Both the position numbers and the translations under genes were made by a program. The notes under the pieces were generated by a model. That model had not been told where the DNA came from. It did no database searches and was given only the letters and a program-made list of their open reading frames with translations. A stretch of DNA of 19,055 nucleotides from Pseudomonadota bacterium (lineage in GTDB: Bacteria > Desulfobacterota > Desulfobacteria > Desulfobacterales > Desulfosarcinaceae): contig JAEYRZ010000131.1 in NCBI GenBank assembly GCA_023435265.1, positions 1 to 19,055 of the forward strand. Reading direction: 5' to 3'. Positions 8,158-15,276 of the stretch are shown piece by piece; the stretch's first letter is position 1; every line of letters begins with the position of its first letter.

Positions 8158-9825
8158 ATGACGATCCGCAACCTTGACTCTATGTTCAAGCCTTCGGCGG
8201 TCGCTTTGATCGGAGCCAGCCCGAGAGCCGGCTCCATCGGCGCGGTCCTCGCGCGCAATCTGGCCACCGCCGGTTTTAAAGGCGACATTTATCCGGTCAA
8301 TCCGAAATACAAGACCATAGAAGGGCTCCCCGCCTATCCGGACGTGGACAGTCTGCCGAAAGCCCCGGATCTCGCCGTGGTCGCCACGCCCCCGGATACG
8401 GTTCCCCGGTTGATCGAAGAACTCGGTCGGCGGGGGACCCGGGCGGCTGTCGTGATAACGGCCGGCTTCAGCGAAGGCAGCGGAACAGGACGACAGCTGT
8501 GCGCGCGAATGCTCGCTGCGGCCCGCCCCCGACTGCTGCGCATTGTCGGCCCCAACTGCCTGGGGATCATGGTTCCGGGGGTGGGCCTGAATGCCAGTTT
8601 CGGGCATGTCCAACCGCTCAGGGGGAATATCGCGTTCGTCGCCCAATCCGGGGCGGTCCAGACTTCCGTTCTGGACTGGGCCACCTCCCGGGGAATCGGG
8701 TTCTCGCATTTTGTGTCCGTAGGCAACATGTCGGATGTCGATTTCGGCGACATGCTCGATTATCTGGCCGCCGATTTCAGCGCCAAAGCGATACTGCTGT
8801 ACATCGAGAACGTCACCCATGCCCGCAAGTTCATGTCGGCCGCACGGGCTGCGGCCAGAATGAAACCGGTCGTCGTGGTCAAGGCCGGGCGTCATGCCGA
8901 AGGCGCCCGCGCCGCCGCTTCCCATACCGGTGCACTGGCCGGGGCCGACGACGTCTACGACGCGGCTTTTCAAAGAGCCGGGATGCTGCGGGTGATGGAT
9001 ATGCAGGCGCTCTTCGACGCCGTGGAAACATTGGCGATGGCTCACCCGTTTCACGGCGAGCGCCTGGCCATTGTGACCAACGGCGGCGGAATGGGCGTGC
9101 TGGCCACCGATGCCTTGATCGATAAAAAAGGGCGCCTGGCCGAACTCTCCCCTGAAACCCTGAACCGCCTGGACGGTGTGCTCCCACGCACCTGGTCTCA
9201 CGGCAACCTGGTCGACATCATCGGCGATGCGCCGCCGGAGCGTTATGTCGAGGCGATCGAGGCGCTGCTCGACGACAAGGGGGTCGATGCCCTGCTTGTC
9301 CTGAACTGTCCGACTGCAGTCGCCTCGAGCACGGATGTCGCCCGGGCAGTGGTCGACACACTGAGGGAGTGTGGTTCAAAGGCCGCCACCCGCGGTATTT
9401 TCACCAGCTGGCTGGGGATAGACTCCGCCCGTGAAGCCCGAAAGCTCTTTTCCGCACATCGGATTCCAACCTATGAAACGCCGTCCGAGGCCGTGCGTGG
9501 TTTTATGCAGATGGTGCGGTACCGTCGCAGCCAGAAAATGCTTATGGAGACACCTCCCAACATCCCGGAGGTCTTCGAGCCGGAAACGCAGACCGCCCGG
9601 CAGATCGTGGATGAGGCCATCTCGCAGGGCCGTGTCTGGCTGACCGAGACGGAAGCAAAGGCCGTTCTATCCGCTTACAGGATTCCCGTCGTCCCGACCT
9701 ACGCGGCGGCCAGCCCCGAACAGGCGGCGCAGATCGCCGCCGGGCTGGGTGGGCCTGTGGCCCTGAAGATCCGCTCCCCCGATATCACCCACAAGTCCGA
9801 CGTCGGAGGGGTGGCGTCAACCTGA
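8158..9825 (+). CDS. Acetate--CoA ligase (ADP-forming)/GNAT fusion, N-terminal part, cut by a frameshift
   Basis: 555 residues of what should be a ~903-residue protein. ADP-forming acyl-CoA synthetases interconvert acetyl-CoA + ADP + Pi and acetate + CoA + ATP; the GNAT-fused members resemble Pat/PatZ. Seen here: a CoA-binding Rossmann domain (SAVALIGASPRAGSIG, about 13-28), the succinyl-CoA-ligase-like part with SHTGALAG at 255-262, and the first portion of an ATP-grasp domain ending KSDVGGVA. H256 occupies the position of the phosphorylated histidine of active ADP-forming enzymes. The frame then hits TGA at 9823-9825. One base inserted between 9816 and 9817 restores VALNLT and continues into the next frame. 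The ATG at 8158 has AGGGAG seven bases upstream. As it stands, the product lacks most of the ATP-grasp domain. Confidence 0.88.
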   Translation: MTIRNLDSMFKPSAVALIGASPRAGSIGAVLARNLATAGFKGDIYPVNPKYKTIEGLPAYPDVDSLPKAPDLAVVATPPDTVPRLIEELGRRGTRAAVVITAGFSEGSGTGRQLCARMLAAARPRLLRIVGPNCLGIMVPGVGLNASFGHVQPLRGNIAFVAQSGAVQTSVLDWATSRGIGFSHFVSVGNMSDVDFGDMLDYLAADFSAKAILLYIENVTHARKFMSAARAAARMKPVVVVKAGRHAEGARAAASHTGALAGADDVYDAAFQRAGMLRVMDMQALFDAVETLAMAHPFHGERLAIVTNGGGMGVLATDALIDKKGRLAELSPETLNRLDGVLPRTWSHGNLVDIIGDAPPERYVEAIEALLDDKGVDALLVLNCPTAVASSTDVARAVVDTLRECGSKAATRGIFTSWLGIDSAREARKLFSAHRIPTYETPSEAVRGFMQMVRYRRSQKMLMETPPNIPEVFEPETQTARQIVDEAISQGRVWLTETEAKAVLSAYRIPVVPTYAAASPEQAAQIAAGLGGPVALKIRSPDITHKSDVGGVAST

Positions 9826-9860
9826 CCTCAGCGGAGTCCGTCAGCAATGCCGCCCGGGTC

Positions 9861-10868
9861 ATGCAGGACCGGATCCATGTAAAACTGCCCGAGGCGACGT
9901 TGTCGGGCTTTTCGGTGCAGCCCATGGTGCATCGCCCCGATGCCCGGGAACTGATTGTCGGGGCCAGCGTGGATGTGCAGTTCGGTCCGGTGATTCTGTT
10001 CGGCCATGGCGGTACGGCCGTTGAGGTGATCCAGGATAAGGCCGTTGCCCTGCCGCCGCTGAACATGCATCTCGCCCGGGATGTCATGATGCGCACGCGC
10101 GTATACCGCCTGCTGGAAGGCTATCGCGGCAAACCGGCCGCGGATTTGGACAGCATTGCGCTGACCCTGGTCAAGGTGTCGCAACTGGTCAGCGACTTTG
10201 CAGATATCTGCGAACTGGACATCAATCCGCTGCTGGCCGACTCCCAGGGCGTGATCGCACTGGATGCGCGCATCAAGGTGGCCAAATCGCAGCTGCCCGG
10301 CGCACAACGACTGGCGATTCGCCCCTATCCCAAGGAATTGGAGGAGAAGATCGGGCTGCCCGGCGGCCAGACGCTGCTGCTGCGCCCCATACGGCCTGAA
10401 GACGAACCGGCGCTTCAAACGCTTTTTTCCAGGCTTTCCATGGATGAAATCCGGCTGCGGTTTCTGCATGCCATGAAAATTCTCTCCCACGAACTTGCGG
10501 CGCGCTTGACTCAGATCGACTATGACCGTGAAATGGCGCTGGTCCTTTGCGATCCGGGCGTTCAAAAAGAATCCGGGCTCCATGGCGTGGTGCGGATTGC
10601 GGCGGATCCTGACAACGAACGCGCGGAATTCGCCATCCTCATTCGACGCGACATGACAGGAATCGGCTTGGGCCCGATGCTGATGCGCCGTATCGTCGAT
10701 TACGCCCGGAGCCGGGGGATCATGGAGATCTTCGGGGAAGTACTGGCCGAGAACAGACCCATGTTGAGGCTTTGCGAGGCTTTCGGGTTCAGCAAAAAAC
10801 GCGATCCGGAAGAGCCCGGCGTCTTCATCGTTTCGCTTCCGGTCGGTGGCCGGGTGCAAAATAAATAG
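9861..10868 (+). CDS. C-terminal part of the same ADP-forming ligase/GNAT fusion (ATP-grasp remainder and acetyltransferase)
   Basis: This frame continues the interrupted ligase. Homology-like sequence actually begins at about 9819 (NLTSAESVSNAARVM), before the first ATG at 9861, and no ribosome site precedes that ATG, so it is unlikely to be an independent gene. It supplies the rest of the ATP-grasp domain, including VQPMV, DVQFGPVILFGHGG and ELDINPLL. It then has a GNAT acetyltransferase domain (from about 10370) with an acetyl-CoA loop of GxGLG type (TGIGLGPMLM, near 10660). In Pat/PatZ proteins this domain acetylates lysines, classically of AMP-forming acetyl-CoA synthetase. It ends one base before the convergent acyl carrier protein gene. 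It is functional only if the frameshift is a sequence error or is bypassed. Confidence 0.82.
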   Translation: MQDRIHVKLPEATLSGFSVQPMVHRPDARELIVGASVDVQFGPVILFGHGGTAVEVIQDKAVALPPLNMHLARDVMMRTRVYRLLEGYRGKPAADLDSIALTLVKVSQLVSDFADICELDINPLLADSQGVIALDARIKVAKSQLPGAQRLAIRPYPKELEEKIGLPGGQTLLLRPIRPEDEPALQTLFSRLSMDEIRLRFLHAMKILSHELAARLTQIDYDREMALVLCDPGVQKESGLHGVVRIAADPDNERAEFAILIRRDMTGIGLGPMLMRRIVDYARSRGIMEIFGEVLAENRPMLRLCEAFGFSKKRDPEEPGVFIVSLPVGGRVQNK

Positions 10869-10869
10869 A

Positions 10870-11121
10870 TCAGGCGGCCGTTTTCGATCTCAAATACCCG
10901 ACGCACCCCTCCAGCGTCGCAAGCAGCGGGTAGTCCTGCTCGGGGATGACCACTTTCAGCTGCTCCTGCAGTTCAGCGGCGAAGTTCACGAAATCGACGG
11001 AGTCGAAATCGAACTGATTGCGCAACCGCTCGGCGGGATCGAGATTCTGCAAATCCGCTTCGGGTGCAATCCTGCCGAGAATATTCAATACGACTGTTTT
11101 GATTCGATCTTCGGTCAACAC
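10870..11121 (-). CDS. Acyl carrier protein
   Basis: An 83-residue acidic, helical protein of ACP length. FDFDSVDFVNF (about 37-47) contains the DS-hydrophobic signature in which the serine would carry 4'-phosphopantetheine. ACPs tether acyl groups as thioesters for fatty acid, polyketide or other acyl chemistry in the cytoplasm. The GTG start at 11121 is preceded by GAGAGGG seven bases upstream. It is the last gene of the minus-strand run, 98 bp after the tandem Usp gene, and no fatty acid synthesis genes are in view. It is therefore probably a specialised ACP and not the housekeeping AcpP. Its carrier partner could be the nearby acyl-CoA synthetase, but that is speculative. Confidence 0.85.
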   Translation of the reverse strand: MLTEDRIKTVVLNILGRIAPEADLQNLDPAERLRNQFDFDSVDFVNFAAELQEQLKVVIPEQDYPLLATLEGCVGYLRSKTAA

Positions 11122-11219
11122 GGTATCGCCCTCTCGATGATACTCCCGGTTTTGCCCCGGCCGGACGAATGATCATCACCCGGACCGTTCATTGTTCTAC
11201 CGCACCCCCGATTCTCCGT

Positions 11220-12158
11220 TCAGGGGACAACCCATAAGGCGCCATTTCCAAGATGGGTGATCAGATAATGGCTGATGCTGCCCATGAAAAATCTCTTGTT
11301 CACCCCCCGCTTGCCGACCACCAGCGTCCCGTATCTCCCGTTTTTGAATTCTTCGACAATCGACCTGCCGATATTCACGTTTGTGGGGTGGATCTTGATG
11401 GCGACCCGGTCTTCGGGGATTTTGCTCTGCTTTAGTCTGTATATCGCGCGCTGCGCAAAATTGTCGATGCACTGCCGGTTCACTTTGATGAAACACGAGA
11501 TCAATTCGTCGTCCCCCTGGTCTGTGCGTGCTGCGGAGTCGATTCCGCAACAATCCCTCAATGAAGGCTGGACATGAAAGAGCGTCAGTTTGACGTCCGG
11601 GTCGGGCTTGAGAACGCTGCACAGGTGTTCAAGCGCTCTGAATGAATCGGTCGAACCATCCACGGCCAACAGGATGTCTCGCGTGATGATCTCGCCGTCG
11701 ACCACCCACACGGGGATATCGGTCGTATGGTCGATGACATTTTTGGTGGTGCTGCCGATGAAGCTTTCCTGCAGCTTCGAAAATCCGCGGCGCCCCATGG
11801 CGATGGCATCGACCGATTCCCGATACGCCTGATGGATGATATCCCGCGCGATGCCCTCGATGCGCCGCTGAGTCGATAACTCTATCTTTTCTTCCGGAAT
11901 GTTGATCTGCATCATGCGCTCTTTATAGCGGTTCAGTACTTCCCTGCCGTGCGCCGCATTTTTTTCACCCAGTTTTTTGAGCTGCCCCATCGCCTTGGGA
12001 TCTTTTTTGGCCTCCTCCTCCAGATAATCCGAGACGATCGGCTGAACATGGAACAGCAGGTAAGTGAGATCATCGGTTATGGAAGACAGCATCGACATGT
12101 ACTTCAGGGCGTGTATGGAATGGATCGAATCATCGATCGGCATCAGAATTTTTTTCAT
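11220..12158 (-). CDS. Tandem universal stress protein (two UspA domains)
   Basis: A 312-residue protein with two UspA domains, about 1-155 and 160-312, each opening with a hydrophobic strand and an aspartate (ILMPIDDS and ILLAVDGS). The first domain has the ATP loop GRRGFSKLQESFIGS with canonical G-2x-G-9x-GS spacing. The second has GKRGVNKRFFMGS, with only seven residues between GxxG and GS, so it may bind nucleotide differently or not at all. The ATG at 12158 has AAAGGAG eight bases upstream. Its start lies inside the candidate small ORF that follows the acetyl-CoA synthetase, and the ACP gene comes 98 bp downstream. Likely a cytoplasmic stress or energy-status protein; the client is unknown. 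Confidence 0.92.
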   Translation of the reverse strand: MKKILMPIDDSIHSIHALKYMSMLSSITDDLTYLLFHVQPIVSDYLEEEAKKDPKAMGQLKKLGEKNAAHGREVLNRYKERMMQINIPEEKIELSTQRRIEGIARDIIHQAYRESVDAIAMGRRGFSKLQESFIGSTTKNVIDHTTDIPVWVVDGEIITRDILLAVDGSTDSFRALEHLCSVLKPDPDVKLTLFHVQPSLRDCCGIDSAARTDQGDDELISCFIKVNRQCIDNFAQRAIYRLKQSKIPEDRVAIKIHPTNVNIGRSIVEEFKNGRYGTLVVGKRGVNKRFFMGSISHYLITHLGNGALWVVP

Positions 12159-12258
12159 AGGGCAACTCCTTTCTGGTTCCCTCGAGGATTCGGGGGAAAC
12201 GAGTGATGATCGCCGCCAAGGTGCTGGTGGCCAGAGCCGTCCAGAACGTGTTTGTCAT
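12130..12258 (-). CDS. Candidate small ORF, 42 residues, coupled to the acetyl-CoA synthetase stop
   Basis: The ATG at 12258 overlaps the synthetase TGA as ATGA. It is preceded by a strong ribosome site, GGAGGAAGGA at 12267-12276, eight bases upstream. The predicted peptide has a hydrophobic N-terminal half (TFWTALATSTLAAIITRF) that could lie in or on the membrane, then a charged tail. It ends 28 bases inside the following usp gene, in another frame, and its last codons contain the usp ribosome site. I do not recognise a family. It may be a real small membrane protein, or a coupling ORF that carries ribosomes from the synthetase gene to usp. It could also be chance. Confidence 0.4.
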   Translation of the reverse strand: MTNTFWTALATSTLAAIITRFPRILEGTRKELPYEKNSDADR

Positions 12259-14021
12259 GCGCCGGGTCCTTCCTCCATGGTCGAGAGATCGCCTTGCTCG
12301 AGTCCCGCTTCGCGGGCCTTGAGCAGTCGCCGCATGATCTTGCCGGCTCTGTTTTTGGGAAGGTCGGTTTTGAACTCGATCTCTCTGGGAGCCACGGCCG
12401 GACCGAGCTTTTTGCGGGCGAAACCGATCAGCTCCAGCCGCAGTGCGTCGCTGGGCGCGCGTCCCGGCTTGAGGGCGACAAAGGCTTTCACGATTTCGCC
12501 GATCAGCGGGTCCGGCTTTCCGATGACGCCCGCTTCGGCAACCGCGGGGTGCTCCATGAGTGCGCTTTCGACTTCGAAAGGTCCCACCATGTGCCCGGAG
12601 GTGTTGATGATGTCGTCGGCACGCCCCACGAACCAGAAGTATCCGTCCGCATCGCGCCGGGCCAGATCGCCGGTCAGGTACCACCCTCCGGCGAAGCATT
12701 TTCGGTAGCGCTCGTCCTCATGCAGGTAGCCCCGAAACATCGACGGCCACCCCGGCCGGAGTGCCAGCTCGCCCTGAACGCCGGTTTCTTCGATTACTTT
12801 GACGATATCTTTGCCGACGCGCCGGACAATGGCCGCCTCGATTCCCGGAAGCGGCCGGCCCATGGAACCGGGCCGAATTTCCATGGCGGGTAAATTGGCG
12901 ATCATGATGGCGCCTGTTTCCGTCTGCCACCAGTTGTCATGGATCGGGAGTCCCAGCGCCTTTTGGCCCCAGGCCACCGCTTCGGGATTGAGCGCTTCGC
13001 CGACACTGTGGATCAACCGCAGGCGGCGCAGATCGTGCTTCAGGACCGGCGTGAGGCCCAGGCGAATGAATCTGCGGATGGCGGTGGGCGCCGTGTACCA
13101 GACGCTCACCTTCTGATCCGCCAGAATCCGGCACCAGCGCAGGGCATCGAACTCCGCTTCGTCGACCACGTTGGTCACCCCGTGCAGCAGCGGTGAAATG
13201 ATGCCGTAAGAGGTCCCCGTAACCCAACCCGGATCGGCCGTACACCAGAAGATGTCTTCCGGATGAAAGTCCATGACATACTTGCCCGTCATGTAGTGGG
13301 CGAGTACGGCCTCGTGCGCATGGAGCGCGCCTTTGGGCATGCCGGTGGTGCCGCTGGTAAAGTGCAGCAGCGCGATGTCCTCCGGGTCGGTGGGTGGAAT
13401 GACGTAAGCTTCAGAAGACTCCGCCATGAGTCTGGGAAGCGACAGAAGGCCCTCGCCCAGGTGGTCCGGGGCGTCCACCAGAAGTACGTGCTCGAGCCGG
13501 GGCAGTCGGCCTTCCAGCGGACGGACCTTCTGACGATAGGAACGTTCAGTGGTCAGCAGGATTTTCGCATCCCCGCGGTTCAACCGCTGGTAGATGGGCT
13601 CCGGACCGAAGGCCGGGAAGAGGGGACAAAAAACACTCGTGTTTTTGAAGGTGCCGAACGCGGCGAAATACAGCTCGGGGATCCGGCTCAGCAGCGTGCA
13701 CACCGTATCGCCTTTGCCGGCGCCAAGCACTTCGAGCACATTGGCGAAACGGCTGCTCTGCGTCTTCAGGTCGCCGTAGGTGAATGCACGGGCCGTGTCC
13801 TCGCTGCCCAGCCACAGCAGGGCCACGTGGTCGCGCAGCGGCCCGGCGGCATGCCGATCGACCGCTTCTTGAGCGATGTTGAGCCCCCTGCCGTTCGGAA
13901 GCCCCTGCAATTCACGGCGCAGGGCATCCCAGGAAAACCGGCTGCAGGTTTCCCCATAATCCAGCAGGTTCGGAACGGCCCTCCATGATTCAGGGCGCTT
14001 CTGAATAGGAGCCCAAGGCAA
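12255..14021 (-). CDS. Acetyl-CoA/acyl-CoA synthetase, AMP-forming
   Basis: A 588-residue adenylate-forming enzyme that activates acetate or another short acid with ATP and CoA, via an acyl-AMP. Motifs run in the expected order: LLHFTSGTTGMPKG (about 218-231), HDNWWQTETG (361-370), YLTGDLARRDADGYFWFVGRADD (448-470) and PKNRAGK (555-561). K561 is the equivalent of the catalytic lysine that Pat-type enzymes acetylate in Acs. The WWQTETG motif favours acetate or another short acyl substrate. The start is uncertain. TTG at 14021 gives an N-terminus leading directly into PNLLDYGET, but the ribosome site is weak. A TATAAT-like box lies 60 bp upstream. The stop overlaps the small ORF start. It faces the ADP-forming acetyl-CoA ligase across the ACP gene. 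Confidence 0.88.
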   Translation of the reverse strand: MPWAPIQKRPESWRAVPNLLDYGETCSRFSWDALRRELQGLPNGRGLNIAQEAVDRHAAGPLRDHVALLWLGSEDTARAFTYGDLKTQSSRFANVLEVLGAGKGDTVCTLLSRIPELYFAAFGTFKNTSVFCPLFPAFGPEPIYQRLNRGDAKILLTTERSYRQKVRPLEGRLPRLEHVLLVDAPDHLGEGLLSLPRLMAESSEAYVIPPTDPEDIALLHFTSGTTGMPKGALHAHEAVLAHYMTGKYVMDFHPEDIFWCTADPGWVTGTSYGIISPLLHGVTNVVDEAEFDALRWCRILADQKVSVWYTAPTAIRRFIRLGLTPVLKHDLRRLRLIHSVGEALNPEAVAWGQKALGLPIHDNWWQTETGAIMIANLPAMEIRPGSMGRPLPGIEAAIVRRVGKDIVKVIEETGVQGELALRPGWPSMFRGYLHEDERYRKCFAGGWYLTGDLARRDADGYFWFVGRADDIINTSGHMVGPFEVESALMEHPAVAEAGVIGKPDPLIGEIVKAFVALKPGRAPSDALRLELIGFARKKLGPAVAPREIEFKTDLPKNRAGKIMRRLLKAREAGLEQGDLSTMEEGPGA

Positions 14022-14079
14022 GTTCCCATCCCCGCTCGATGCATCTGGAAAAGGTGCATCGTTTAGAGCGTTGTCTGGT

Positions 14080-14085
14080 ATTATA
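14080..14085 (-). promoter_or_regulatory. Candidate -10 box for the AMP-forming acetyl-CoA synthetase
   Basis: The minus strand reads TATAAT, which would start transcription near 14073 and give a leader of about 50 bases to the TTG at 14021. There is no clear -35 box at 16-18 bases. It competes with a weaker sigma-54-like match at 14178-14193. Confidence 0.35.
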
Positions 14086-14177
14086 AGCGCGAATCGGCCC
14101 GTGTCTCATTGTCGCAGCAGACTGTTCGTGCAGATCACCGCGCGCGCCTCGGGTGAGACTCCTTCGCGTCCGCGCGC

Positions 14178-14193
14178 GACAATAAGCGTGCCC
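14178..14193 (-). promoter_or_regulatory. Weak sigma-54-like match upstream of the AMP-forming acetyl-CoA synthetase
   Basis: The minus strand reads GGGCACGCTTATTGTC. It keeps GGCACG and TTG at the right spacing but has three mismatches to TGGCACGNNNNTTGCW, including the C of the -12 GC. It is listed only because two better matches occur in the same window. The leader would be about 145 bases. Confidence 0.2.
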
Positions 14194-14272
14194 CGTTTTC
14201 GAACCGAATCCACATTCGTTGGCCTTTCTTCTCTGCACCGGGCCGAAGACCTTCCGCCACGCAGGCGCACCA

Positions 14273-14731
14273 TTAACGCGCGGACTTTTCAGTTCCCAGG
14301 CGCTCCAGCTTCTGCAGGTAATCGTTCGAGGCCGCTTGAAGGGTTCGGGCGGCCAGAGAGGCGGCATGCCGGTCTTCTTCCGACAACCCGCTCAGCCGTT
14401 TCAGAATCTTCTTGGCGGTGACCTCCGCCAGTTCGGCAGGCGTTTTATTCAAGGCCAATTCGGCGGCTATCAGGCCGCAGGTCGTCGCGGACGCGCAGCC
14501 ATCGTTTAAGAAAGATGCGCTCCGGACGCGCTTATTTTCGAATTTCAGGAAAAACTCCATCATGCCGCCCGACGCGGCGGTCTGCCGGCCGTGCCCGTCG
14601 GCATTCTGGATGGCGCTTGTGCACGTGCGCTCGCGCCATAGCTGAAACCCGACTTCACCGTATACGATTCTGGTGTCCTCGAAAATCTGGCGTTGCAGGC
14701 CTTCAATGAAGTGATCGAATCGATTGTCCAT
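14273..14731 (-). CDS. NifU-like iron-sulfur cluster scaffold protein, degenerate ligand set
   Basis: A 152-residue protein resembling the NifU N-terminal/IscU scaffold fold, which holds nascent Fe-S clusters. Visible landmarks are EVGFQLWRE (about 26-34), a glycine-rich loop SGGMMEFFLKFE (54-65), and FLNDGCASATTCGLIAAELAL (74-94) with a charged C-terminal helix EEDRHAASLAARTL. Scaffolds normally use three cysteines: one in a CGD-like loop, one in the GC(G/A)SA loop and one near the RHC-type helix. Here only C79 (with C85) is present. The first site reads SGG and the third reads RHAA. The ATG at 14731 is chosen for GGGAGGT five bases upstream; the frame runs 17 codons further. It lies between cooS and the acyl-CoA synthetase. 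Binding of a cluster is doubtful. Confidence 0.78.
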   Translation of the reverse strand: MDNRFDHFIEGLQRQIFEDTRIVYGEVGFQLWRERTCTSAIQNADGHGRQTAASGGMMEFFLKFENKRVRSASFLNDGCASATTCGLIAAELALNKTPAELAEVTAKKILKRLSGLSEEDRHAASLAARTLQAASNDYLQKLERLGTEKSAR

Positions 14732-14797
14732 GACCACCTCCCATTGACAACGACGGCTTGCGGTTTCGCGGGTGACATCCACCGACCGGGCCGCGGA

Positions 14798-14809
14798 ATA
14801 AGGCCTTAT
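14798..14809. promoter_or_regulatory. 12-base palindrome upstream of the NifU-like gene (possible operator)
   Basis: ATAAGGCCTTAT is its own reverse complement and lies 67-78 bases upstream of the NifU-like ATG. It matches no regulator site I can name with confidence. Confidence 0.3.
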
Positions 14810-14902
14810 CGTATGGCAGGTACTTTCGGCGCGGGGTCACCCTTCAAGCCGTTTTACAGCAAAGCGTGTGCCGGAATAACGGGCATTCGCCGTAAAGACG
14901 CG

Positions 14903-14914
14903 GGATCGCGATCC
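14903..14914. repeat. 12-base palindrome GGATCGCGATCC
   Basis: A perfect self-complementary 12-mer in the cooS/NifU-like gap. It could be an operator half-pair or chance in GC-rich DNA. No function is assignable. Confidence 0.25.
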
Positions 14915-15180
14915 TGCCTTCCGGATCGTGCACCATGGCGCCGACTGACTATTTTTCTTGCGGTTTCCGGACAGGAGTTCTGGTTCGGTGATTTGACGGG
15001 CTGGTCGGGAAAACAGCGCGACGACGGCCGATGTGGTGGCCGATCAGCTCCTGAACTGTGGCAACGCAACGTCTGCCTGGCAAACCCGAATGCAGCGGGT
15101 GCCGATATGGCCAGGGCATGGGGCGAACGCTCGGACTGCGGGAGTCCCCCTGCTCGCTCGAAATGAGGCGGAAGTCTCGC

Positions 15181-15224
15181 CCGGCGGGTGTGCCGACTCC
15201 GGCCCATCTCGATACACCCGCCGG
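15181..15224. repeat. Perfect 11-base inverted repeat downstream of cooS
   Basis: CCGGCGGGTGT (15181-15191) and ACACCCGCCGG (15214-15224) are exact reverse complements with a 22-base loop. The transcript past cooS could fold into a very stable GC-rich stem. No T-run follows, so it is not a classic intrinsic terminator. mRNA 3'-end protection or processing is an alternative. Confidence 0.5.
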
Positions 15225-15274
15225 AACCCGGCTACAGACGACAACGGAATTCTGGCTGTCGTGGTACGGGTTCC
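15223..15274. repeat. Nested inverted repeat immediately after the cooS stop codon
   Basis: GGAACCCG (15223-15230) pairs exactly with CGGGTTCC (15267-15274). Inside it ACGACA (15238-15243) pairs exactly with TGTCGT (15257-15262). It begins three bases after the cooS stop on the minus strand and abuts the next stem, so the two may form alternative or stacked RNA hairpins. Confidence 0.5.
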
Positions 15275-15276
15275 CG

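Larger units (their letters stand above)
14732..15276. other. 545 bp gap between cooS and the NifU-like gene, with palindromes and no convincing gene
   Basis: No frame here has a plausible start and family-like protein. The cooS-proximal end carries two abutting inverted repeats (15181-15224 and 15223-15274). Two 12-base perfect palindromes lie nearer the NifU-like gene, at 14798-14809 and 14903-14914. The length suggests that the NifU-like gene has its own promoter, but no clear -35/-10 or sigma-54 site was found for it. Confidence 0.5.

Noticed and set aside
8111..8161. A 16-residue ORF starting at the CBS stop (TGATG) and ending at the ligase start
   Set aside because: Very short, composition like the surrounding GC-rich spacer, and the ligase has its own good ribosome site.
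8023..9201. A 392-codon minus-strand open frame opposite the ADP-forming ligase
   Set aside because: Shadow of the plus-strand gene, which has clear CoA-binding and SHTG motifs.
9828..10859. A 343-codon minus-strand open frame opposite the GNAT fusion
   Set aside because: It mirrors the ATP-grasp/GNAT coding frame and shows no recognisable domain or ribosome site.
15078..15094. TGGCA...TGCA, resembling a sigma-54 promoter on the plus strand
   Set aside because: The -24/-12 spacing is one base too long and no plus-strand gene follows.
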